A stretch of DNA of 64,000 nucleotides. Source: Trichobilharzia szidati. Its lineage: Eukaryota; Platyhelminthes; Trematoda; Strigeidida; Schistosomatidae. Position 1 is the stretch's first letter; every line of letters begins with the position of its first letter. Made by a program: the position numbers and the translations under genes. Location: assembly GCA_944472155.2 (NCBI GenBank), contig OX235277.1, forward strand, positions 40,006,758-40,070,757. Reading direction: 5' to 3'. Below the pieces are notes generated by a model. The model was not told the DNA's origin. It did no database searches and saw only the letters and a list, made by a program, of their open reading frames with translations. Shown here piece after piece: positions 55,850 through 64,000 of the stretch.

Positions 55850-56842
55850 AGCAAGAAAAACAACAGCTTTTGCAGAATAAAATGGTATCATCATTTATTT
55901 TGATGGCTTCTCATCAGCTGCTTACAGGCCAAAGTCATTAATAAATACATCTTAAGAAATAATTTTAACATATTTGCATATTTTTAAACAAAAATAAACC
56001 AATATATGTATTCAATAATAATACATATACTTATACTATATTAAACTACTCCGAACAGTAATAATCATACACAATAGCTTGTGCAATTAAAGCCTTCGCA
56101 ATTGTTAGCATCTTCCTGTTTATTCGTCTGCTGACTGGCAACGGTGAATGACTTGACAGCCTGTCAATGTCATGTCCGTAGTTCACAAGAATCTTTGTTA
56201 TTGAACTTCTTGACACCTTGACTTTAGCTGTTTTCAGCCTCCTTGGCAAGTGCTCCATCATGCGAGTAGACAATCACTTTTCTTTACAACCTATGTACTT
56301 GCTTCCTCAAACACACTTAATATGATATATGCAGTTTGAAGTGTCGCGGAATGGTGCCTTGTCTTTCCCAGGTTGTTGAAGTTCTGTCGATAGCTTTATC
56401 GAGTCTTCGTTTGACTACTTCTCGTAAATCAACGCCTGTGATCAGCAAACTGATATGTATAAATTTCGTTGGAACTGTTTGGATATTTTTTCTACTGGGG
56501 CTCTGTTCTTCACGGTATTTATTGATAAACTTCTCAGGATATCCGGCAGAGTTTTTATTTCATGTTCAGTTGTACTGTCAGAAGAAAATTTTCGAGCTCT
56601 ATTGAAAAGTGTTCCGATTAAGTACTTTTTATAATGAGTTGGAACAAAACTTCTAAAGTATATGTAATATCCGGTCCATAAGGACTTCCTAATTATGGAT
56701 CTTTCCATTGAGCCATCAGTCGTTTTCATTGGCGAAACGTCTAGAAATATAAAGGTATAGTTTTTCTCGTGCTCTCCTTTGAAGCTAAGGCATGAGTTGG
56801 ATTCGGTCAATAGGTATTCAGTTTTTTATTTGTTTCCACGTA
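55850..56842 (-). mobile_element. PLE RT C-terminus, endonuclease remnant and 3' end
   Basis: Minus-strand frame from 56810: TESNSCLSFKGEHEKNYTFI, FLDVSPMKTTDGSMERSIIR, YYIYFRSFVPTHYKKYLIGT, LFNRARKF, to about 56450. The EN remnant (56340-56050) has MSTRMMEHLPRRLKTAKVKV and SRSSITKILVNYGHDIDRL. The 3' noncoding part reaches about 55850 and contains CAGCTGATGAGAAGCCATCA on the minus strand, a hammerhead-like start without a clear GAAA. Upstream RT is split off by an SM-alpha-like pair. Confidence 0.75.
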
Positions 56843-56857
56843 CAATAATAATGTCAA

Positions 56858-57604
56858 TTATTGGTTTTGTAGGGTTTTGTTTGATTGCATGGAGGATTTC
56901 ATCATGAGCTGACATCAGTTAGAGAACCACTGGAAAACAACCTGGGAGTACTGGACAGCTGTTTTGTCCTAGTCTGGGACACTTCATCAGTATGTATTCA
57001 CCGGGGTTCGAACCCAGGACCTTTTGGTTACAAGGCTAGCGAGCTAGTAGACCATTGAGCCACTGGGACACAATCCAATGGACAGTCCGTGAATTTTAAC
57101 TTCAACCAGTTCACGACATAGCGCAACCATTTCGCAATGCCTTCTTCGATGAGTTACTGCCTCATATTTCAGTGGTTCTCTAACTGGTGTCAGCTCATGA
57201 TGAAATCCTCCATCCGATCAAACGAAATCCCTACAAAACCGATACTTGAAAATTAGTCTAATGCTCACTAGTGACTGGCCTTTTTCAGGCAGTTAACCTG
57301 GGGTTCTAGTGAGAAGCCGTGACCGGTAGGGTACAGCAGGTCATCGAATGAAGACTTTGGAAAACGGTGACGGTATGTCGTGAACTGGCAGAATTTATAA
57401 TTCAAGGACCATTTGATTGGGTCCCATTGGCTCAATGGTCTGCTAGCTCACTAGCCTCTTAACCAGAAGATCCTAGGTTCGAACCCTGGTGGTGGGTGCA
57501 TACTGCGGAGAGTCTCAGACTAGGATAAAACAGCTGTCCAGTATTCCCAGCTGATTTTCCAGTGGTCCTCTAACCAATGTCAGCTCATGATGAAATCCTC
57601 CATG
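56858..57604. repeat. SM-alpha-like inverted pair with 15-bp TSD
   Basis: A minus copy (56858-about 57165) meets a plus copy (about 57166-57604). Both are nearly full length, with box A, box B and hammerhead zone (minus: CTGATGAAGTGTCCC; plus: CTGCGGAGAGTCTC). CAATAATAATGTCAA lies at 56843-56857 and again at 57605-57619. Removing the pair and one copy of that sequence restores a PLE RT motif C frame (SVDIIIVRGNK) on the minus strand. Confidence 0.85.
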
Positions 57605-57830
57605 CAATAATAATGTCAACACTACAACCTAAGAATAATTCTATTTATTATTTATGCTGTTGCAAAATACTGGCTTATAGGTCTGGTCAGAATAAATCTG
57701 CTAAAATCGTCCTAAGAGGCTTCCCACTGCAATGCCAACTCAAGCTGTATTATTGTGTATGACATCTAAGTGATGCTTGTGGATTGTATTCTGTCAATAG
57801 TACTGATTCGATGTAATTTAAAACAGCATT
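57605..57830 (-). pseudogene. PLE RT, upstream piece of the 56-kb copy
   Basis: The minus strand reads NSFLGCSVDIII up to the TSD and continues VRGNK, then KTEYLLTESNS, beyond the SM-alpha-like pair. SVDIII stands where the catalytic YVDD-III is expected, so one Asp is lost. It is cut on the right by the RTE copy. Confidence 0.6.
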
Positions 57831-58695
57831 AATTATTATGATTTTATTTTTGTTTCCTTTAATTCCTAGAGGAACATAGGGATCCAGCCACATGCCTCCA
57901 TTGCGCATTCGGTTCCCTGCTAGAGCCTTCACCTGACTCCAAGTCTGCCCACATGCTTTTATCTCCTTTTCACATGACCTCCTCCAAGTCACCCTCGCAC
58001 TGACGACCAACTCCCCGCTTCCCATTCAGGTTCCACTCAAGCGATGGCTCGTCTAGTGATGTCACTTGATGGTTTCCTCAGAGTATGGCCAGCCAATCCA
58101 TCTCCATTTCTTCCTGCCTATTTGTTTCACAATCGGTTTCTGGTTGGTTCGCTCATTGCCAGAGATCTCTTTTGCTGATCTTTTCTGGCCATCTGATCTT
58201 GAGTATTGTTAAGCGAATACAGCTGTTATTGAAGGTCTGTAGTTTGTTTGAGATGCTCTTTATGACGCGCAGTGCAAGTCTCTGATCCGTATAGTAAAAC
58301 TGACTTCACATTGGAGTTGAAAATTCCGACCTTATTTTTCATGCTAAGTAGTGTTGTTGACCTCCACACAGACTTGGGAGTAATGAAAGCTTGTCTTGCT
58401 TTCCCGATTCTTCCTTTGATATCCTCGTCAGTTCCGTCTGCCTGTATTTGAAACGATGCTACCCAGATAGGTAAAGGAGGTTGTTTCTTTCAAGTTCCTT
58501 CCATTTATGCTGATTGTTGTCAGTTGTTGTTGTTGCTGTTGGTGGTGTTGTCCAGGAATCTTCATCACCTCTGTTTTATATATGTTCACCTGAAGTCCTA
58601 TCTTTGGTGCTTCTTCTATCGCCAACTTGTTGCTTTTCGCTTGCATTTCTTCCAGTTTATGGGAAATCAGAAATATATCATCGGCGAGGAACTAG
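57831..58695 (-). mobile_element. RTE-like LINE 3' part, well preserved
   Basis: Minus strand: LEEMQAKSNKLAIEEAPKIG, LQVNIYKTEVMKIPGQ, TISINGRNLKETTSFTYLGS, then the distal block and RPNHLHF-type antisense of the 3' end. It ends at an ATTATTATT tail complement near 57833. The CAG/GTT-rich patch near 58520-58545 is a glutamine run in the minus frame. Closest relatives are the copies at 13.1 and 47.7 kb. Confidence 0.75.
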
Positions 58696-59003
58696 TGTAA
58701 CAACAGAAGACAAGGGTCAGGCAACAGATCGTTTATTAAGGAAAATCAACACATATTTATAAATTTTAATATACATTATTGTAGATTATTGTTAGTAGAA
58801 AAAACAGTCTTTTGATTGGTTGTTTCTCACAGAAAGTTAACCTTGCATCTTTTTGTGGCTTTGTCAGATCATCCATATGCTAACTGCATCCGCCTACGCA
58901 AAGCCTTTGTTCTCCTCATTTTCTCATCATCAATATTGGGGACATAAACATTGACGTCAATAACTGTCTACCCACTTTGACTTAGCAGCCCGCTCTTAGC
59001 ACA
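58696..59003. repeat. LTR-like dispersed repeat, second copy
   Basis: TGTAACAACAGAAGAC start and CTCTTAGCACA end. Homologous to 53789-54129. It abuts the truncated edge of an RTE copy. No TSD seen. Confidence 0.5.
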
Positions 59004-59994
59004 ATTTTCTTTCTAAGGCACATCTTCAATGATAACTTCAGGATGAGATCTGTTGTAGATCTATGAGTTCTAACACATCATAAAACGAGCAGCAACGGTA
59101 AAATTACGGGTCGAACCAAAGACTTTGTCTACAAAAACAGTGGAAACGTTACCATTTAACCACTTGGTTGAGGGGACACACTTTTAGCCTAACGTCAAAC
59201 CACCTTTATAACTTGATTTATCACCAGTTAAATGAGGTTTAGGTGTCCTTTGACTAGGAGTTGAACCCCAGACCACTTTTGCACCTGATGAGTGTATCAC
59301 CAGTGAACAACCGACGTTCATCACATAACACAACAATATCAGAATAGAATGTCAGAACCTCGAAATGATCTTAATGAATATTTGAAACCGTTTTACAGAA
59401 TCTTGGGAGAAAATACCCCGACTGAAATGGTTAATGCTTTTCAAATAAATCACCCGAATTCGTTAGGCGTCAACCTACATTGCCCCTTAATTTGCATCAT
59501 TTCACAAGATTAAAGAAGATCGGCTAACTAAATAAGTTGATTTCTATTTAGTAGAATTAAAGGCACACAGTTTGATATGCCGAAGAATCAGTGAACAGTA
59601 GAAATATGTTGTTGTTTACAGTATGTTGTAAAACATCCTTCTGTGTCATTTAAAGTGCTTTATGTATATAAATATATACGAGCCTTTCATGTACAGAATG
59701 TTAAGTGTAGCATGACATTTCAAGTCCAACTGCATACTACAATTCACTAGCCACCCACTGTGGCTTTCATTCATATGGCTCCATCATAAATTAAAAACAA
59801 AGCAGTGCAGTCCAATGATGTTTACGCTTATCAGCATGAAATGATGTAATATCCAGTTAAAACCTTTCAGTTCGCCTATTAGCTAATTTGAAAACTCCCT
59901 TTAAATATTAAGAACAATTTAGATTTCAAGTAAACAGTTGTTTTTATCAATACGTTTTTTCCTCAGGCTCTATGTTTATGGGTCCATAAATGGT
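59004..59994. other. mostly unassigned; weak tRNA-like signals
   Basis: On the minus strand near 59232-59275, 'ctggggttcaactcctagtc' resembles a box B, but no paired box A or acceptor stem is visible. The rest has no motif. Confidence 0.3.
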
Positions 59995-61186
59995 ACTATA
60001 TGAAAAACTTCGCCCATATAGTTCTACATCTCCACGAATGTATGGACTACCCAAAGTGCACAAAAGGACATCCCACTCCGCCCAATATTAGATATGATCA
60101 ATTCGCCATATCACCTAATCGCGAAGTGGCTGGTAGAAATTCTTGGACCAGTGGAAGAAAAGTTCTCGAGATACAACCTCCGCGACACATTCGATTTCGT
60201 GGATTCAATTAAAAATGTCAACCTCACAAATAAAAAGATGGTCTCCCTAGACGTCGTCTCTCTGTTCACCAACGTTCCTCTGACAGAAACTATATGCTTT
60301 CTGTGTGACTTCATCAAATTCAACAGCACAGATGTCGGCATAGGGATGCATTATCTAAAGGAACTGTTACTACGTTGCACCTTCAACGTCTACTTCAGAT
60401 TCAACAATGAAATCTACAGGAAAACAGATGGCGTAGCAATGGTGATGATACTTTCATCATTTGTGATGAGAAGCTGGACCTTGAAAACTTACTTCAAATC
60501 TTCAACAACGCCCACCCAAACATCGACTTTACACTTGAGATTGAATCCGACGGAATGTTCCACTTCCTGGACATCCACCTGACAAGAAACGACAAAAACT
60601 CTTTGAAAAGGTCCAAATACAAAAAGCCTACATGGACTAGACAATTCATCAACTTTCAAAGCTTCGTGCCGCTAAGCAGAAAGAGGAACCTGATATACGC
60701 TCTTTCCTCGAGGATTCGGAAGATATGCAGCGAGGAAGTGATCGAAGAAGAACTGCGTAATCTCCGAAAAACCCTGATGGAAAACGGTTTCCCACCCAGG
60801 TTCATAGACAAAACAAGTTCAACCCGTTCCAAAGAAAATACTTCTGCTTAATCTAGAATTCAAAGGTGATATTGAAGCAGAAATCCTTCGCAAACGCCTC
60901 TCCAAATCGCTGAGGAAAACATACGTCGCTACAAGCCTACGACTGACGTTTTACTACAAGAAACTGTTCAACCAGAACGCGAAAGATAAGCTGTCGCATT
61001 GGACCACCTCAGCGTGCATATACCAGTTTACTTGCTCTTGTGGAGCTGAGTACATCGGCCGTACCATGCGCCGACTTGGAAAATGCGCTCGTGAAAATTA
61101 CCCGGCTTGCTAATAAAAGGAGACCAAAAACGTGTATACAGTTCCGTGACAGATGCAATCACCAACAAGCATGAAATTGTATTGTA
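59995..61186 (+). mobile_element. PLE with most of RT and endonuclease, internal RT deletion
   Basis: SPRMYGLPKVHK (near 60032-60065, N-terminal RT block), AKWLVEILGPVEEKFSRYNL, KKMVSLDVVSLFTNVPLTET (motif A, DVVSLF intact), FRFNNEIYRKTDGVAM (motif B start). Then, after a deletion at about 60440, DDTFIICDEKLDLENLL (motif C without Y-V), FHFLDIHLTRNDKNSLKRS, SFVPLSRKRNLIYALSSRIR, NGFPPRFIDK. Linker RKRLSKSLRKTYVATS. EN: CIYQFTCSCGAEYIGRTMRR, LGKCARENYPA, SSVTDAITNKHE. Cut by a SINE at 61187. This is the most complete PLE domain order in the window. Confidence 0.85.
60094..60851 (+). pseudogene. PLE reverse transcriptase core
   Basis: Two overlapping open frames (60094-60582 and 60555-60851) cover the palm and thumb of RT. 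The sequence between GVAM (motif B) and DDTF (motif C) is missing. Intact relatives in the window have GSPLxPILADIF and roughly 40-50 more residues here. The junction also shifts the frame, so no active enzyme can be made. Confidence 0.8.
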
Positions 61187-61370
61187 TTTTGTCGGTGGAA
61201 CAGCGGTTAGGATGCTCACCAACCATGCACATTGTCCAGGGTTCGATCGCCGGCCGACGCACACCTGATATCAATGGTCGGCCTTCTAAATATCGGCTAC
61301 CAATATCACATGCTAAAAATTCAATACTTGTACCGAAATACACTGTGGAATCAAGCTGTACTAAAATTCA
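61187..61370 (+). repeat. tRNA-derived SINE, family A, at the end of a PLE endonuclease
   Basis: Head 'gtcggtggaacagcggttag' (box A), 'agggttcgatcgccggccg' (box B), then 'gatatcaatggtcggcctt' and 'atcaagctgtac'. A-rich end near 61375. Confidence 0.8.
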
Positions 61371-62640
61371 ATTCAAAATAAATCTCCCTTTTAAGGTGTT
61401 GGTCTATGGAGATTTCATTGATTCTGAGTTACATCACCAAGTGATATCAGCTGTGAAGACAAGTACATTGTTTGTTAGTGGTGCAGTATATTGTAAACTG
61501 GCAGAGGTTAGAATTCATAGCACAACCCTCAATTCCATTCCAATGACTCAGAAGTCGATAGGCCAACTTTGTGGAGAGCGAATCCTCAACTCGATCCCTA
61601 GTTGGATAGATGAAGTGTTCACTACTCGCTAGCTATAAAAAGGATCCCCAGCTGATGTCATTTGCTGATCTCACTTGCAGTAAAGTGGTGTACAGATTTT
61701 AATCTGTATTTTTACTCAAAGATTCCTGGCTCTGATCTAATTTTTGTTGACAGCAAAATGCTAATCTCAAAGAGAGTACATCTAAAGTCATCAAAACATT
61801 CCCATTTCAAGTCGAACGTATTCACTCGTATGTTAACGAAACAAGCAATATTAATAAAATTTTGAGATTCAAAAAAAAAATAAACTCGTAAACATCATGA
61901 ATGATTTCCGCTACTAATTTTTAACAGTAATGAATGGCAGTAGTATGAATAGATTTTGTAAAAATAAAGCATAAAGCGGAACTCTCATTGAAGTTTAGAA
62001 CTTTAGGAAATGCATCTCTTCTTTTGGAAATAATAGGCTTTTAAATGAAATGCAGTGAAACTGACGACTAAAAGAACTTGATGAAGAGTAATTGTTAATT
62101 TCATTAGTGTCAATCATCTAAAAGTTTGTTTTTAAAACGATTGCTTTCTCAATGAATGAGCACTGTTAAACTTCACTTAGAATTTTCAAAAAATGAACAA
62201 CAAAAATACTTGAAAGAAAAGAAGAAACTGAGCAGTGCTCACAGCCTGCAAGCATACCGGTGAGGCTTGTGCTATGGTCTATTTTTTAGTAAGTTTCTTG
62301 GATGGCAGAATGACAGGGTCACTAGGGCTTTAGTTTGAAATACTTATAACTTAAGGAAAATCACTCGAAAAATGAGTCTATAATGCCTTGAACAGCTTCA
62401 GCATTGTATGCATTCGTACCGTCTGACAAGTATTGTTAATACTATCGAGAATATGAACATTATGTCTTTACTATTTATTACTATTCCGTTCAGTTCAAAG
62501 TGTAACATTCAACTTCAAAAGCACATTTTCATTTTAGCTGGCTTTACAACTGTCAACAAAGTTTTATTTAGATAGAGCAATAAGAAGACGTAATTTTTTG
62601 GAGTCGTGTGATGTAGTATTTGGGCAATCTGGTCACACAC
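61371..62640. other. no clear feature; one SM-alpha-like trace
   Basis: 61494-61523 ('aaactggcagaggttagaat') matches a 5' block of the SM-alpha-like family. Nothing else recognised over the remaining kilobase, although open frames up to about 90 codons occur. Confidence 0.35.
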
Positions 62641-63009
62641 GGACTTGTCGTAGGACTGCATTTTTATGAAATTAATAAAGAGTTAAGAGGTGAGGAAACA
62701 GACTTCGGTCAAGTTAAAAGGACGTATTGAAGGTCAAAATTACAATGAAGACCACTAATCCAAATAACAGAAGTAATATTACATCTACCGTGACTGGTAT
62801 CAAATCAGAGTTTACCTAGGAAGGTGGTTTAGTGTGATGACGAATTGTTTTTGATGGACGCATAAAGGTGGTTAAAACTTTTTAACTGCTAGTTTGGGCT
62901 TCCACAAACTTTAGGATGCGCCACAAACACGTTTTACGTAAAGGTTTAAAAAATGTGTTAACGTCAATTTTATATCCTTTCTCTATTATATGTTTCGCAA
63001 TCGGGGAGC

Positions 63010-63625
63010 TAGGTCGCTGTCTGTTCTCACCATTAACAGCCTCTCACAAAAGAGCCTTAGTAAGGTGCCTCTTCGGTAGAATCCGACAAATGGGCACTGA
63101 AGACACACTTGATGAAGAAAAAGAAAGTCGACACAAACTCTGGTTGATAATTATCAAGAGAAGTTAGTCAGGAGATATAAAGTAGTCAGAACATCAACAC
63201 CCATTCTCCAACCCACTGCTCAGAAAGACATGTACACCAAGCTTCACTATATGGGGCATCATAGTAGTAGCTTGATTACTAGACAAAGATTGAAAGCTGC
63301 CGTTAAAAAGACTTTTTATGCAGCTAATATCATAATAATTGAGAATGTGAAGCTGATATATTCACCATTTAAGCCCTTAGAACATGCGAAAAAATATGTC
63401 ACATCCCACTGTATTTAACAATTTGAATGTACGTGTGAACACATATATGCATAGAGGACTTATCGATCTGTTGAATTGAGGGCTGACTTCAGAGCATATT
63501 CCTAAATGGCCTCAAAAAGCAAATAGAGTCTTCATAACCCATCAAAGTTGAGAAAAGGAGACCTAACTCCTCTATTGCGAAACATATTATAGAGACAAGA
63601 TATAAAATTGATGTTTACACAACTT
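63010..63625 (+). pseudogene. PLE RT C-terminus and endonuclease remnant
   Basis: SHKRALVRCLFGRIRQMGTE and DTLDEEKES (RT C-terminus), then TSTPILQPTAQKDMYTKLHY (linker), SLITRQRLKAAVKKTFYAAN, SPFKPLEHAKKYVTSHCIYQ. After a stop come FECTCEHIYA and a frame-shifted YIG region, then EHIPKWPQK and IAKHIIETRYKI-like pieces. The frame is broken at least four times. Confidence 0.7.
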
Positions 63626-63745
63626 GATATGATTATGAGCAATAGTTTGTGCTCAAAACGTCATCAGTTAAATTATTCACTGTGTAACACTGTGTGATTT
63701 ATCGAAATAAAATCTTATCTATAATGGAGATGTTCACCCATCTTA
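63626..63745 (+). repeat. Type II PLE terminal-repeat fragment
   Basis: 'tgattatgagcaatagtttg', then TGCTCAAAACGTCATCAG and 'cactgtgtaacactgtgtga', matching the ends of the 13-15, 37-39 and 44-45 kb snapbacks. It splits a type III arm, so it arrived later than that arm. Confidence 0.65.
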
Positions 63746-64000
63746 TCAACTTATCCGTAAAACGTGTTTGTGGCGCATCCTAAAGTTTGTGGAAGCCCAA
63801 ACTGGCAGTTAAAAAGTTTAAACCACCTTTATGCGTTCATCAAAAACAATTCGTCATCACACTAAACCACCTTCCTCGGTAAACTCTGATTTGATACCAG
63901 TCACGGTAGATGTACTATTACCTCTGTTATTTGGTTTAGTGATCTTCACTGTTATTTTGACCTTCAATATGACCTTTTAACTTGATCTAAGTCTATTTTC

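Larger units (their letters stand above)
62690..64000. mobile_element. Snapback PLE (type III), truncated by window end
   Basis: Left arm 62693-63010 is the reverse complement of 63565-64000, apart from an extra type II terminal-repeat fragment (63626-63745) in the right arm. On the minus strand the left arm reads the EN tail (IAKHIIERGYKIDVNTF). On the plus strand the right side reads LLRNIL and KHIIETRYKIDVYT in shifted frames. The unpaired centre carries plus-strand PLE coding sequence. Confidence 0.75.

Noticed and set aside
1..64000. CRISPR arrays, operons or bacterial mobile elements
   Set aside because: No regularly spaced short repeats, no ribosome-binding-site-linked gene strings, and the element classes are all eukaryotic.

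Overview
This window looks like gene-poor, repeat-saturated DNA from a flatworm, most likely a schistosome. Nothing resembles a host protein gene: there is no long intact exon, and the longer open frames are retroelement remnants. The schistosome reading rests on three things seen together. First, many copies of a short repeat with a tRNA-like pol III head followed by a hammerhead-ribozyme-like core, as in the schistosome SM-alpha satellite/SINE. Second, many fragments of an RTE-class LINE with SR2-like reverse transcriptase (RT) motifs. Third, a large set of Penelope-like elements (PLEs) with a GIY-YIG endonuclease (EN). The species cannot be fixed from sequence alone.

Layout. 0-6.5 kb: SM-alpha-like repeat, tRNA-derived SINE, an inverted PLE terminal repeat, RTE pieces, and two PLEs, one split by an RTE with a clear target-site duplication (TSD). 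7-13 kb: a solitary hammerhead-like motif, RTE copies and a reverse-strand PLE. 13-15 kb: an inverted ('snapback') PLE with an RTE inside one arm. 15.9-24.3 kb: five PLE remnants separated by SM-alpha-like repeats. 24.8-32.4 kb: the best preserved PLE RT-EN frame (25.3-26.3 kb) amid RTE fragments on both strands. 32.7-45.8 kb: an inverted SM-alpha-like pair, a CR1-like LINE with a near-perfect palindromic PLE in its 3' end, and two snapback PLEs inserted into the RT genes of other PLEs. 46-54 kb: a PLE broken by a SINE and a foldback hairpin, a PLE flanked by 0.9-kb direct repeats, and a second CR1-like LINE with an LTR-like insertion. 54.5-64 kb: SINEs, PLEs (one split by an inverted SM-alpha-like pair with a 15-bp TSD), and a snapback PLE running off the right end.

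How the parts relate. PLEs supply RT and EN and carry hammerhead-like RNA motifs in their terminal repeats (here called pLTRs). RTE and CR1-like LINEs supply a second kind of RT. The tRNA-headed SINEs and SM-alpha-like repeats have no coding capacity and presumably borrowed LINE machinery (inference). Nesting gives a relative order. SM-alpha-like pairs, SINEs, RTE fragments and snapback PLEs sit inside older PLEs, and one palindromic PLE sits inside a CR1-like LINE. The most unusual signal is the repeated occurrence of inverted units (PLE snapbacks and SM-alpha-like head-to-head pairs) that are bounded as a whole by TSDs, which suggests that the inverted structure entered the genome in one event.
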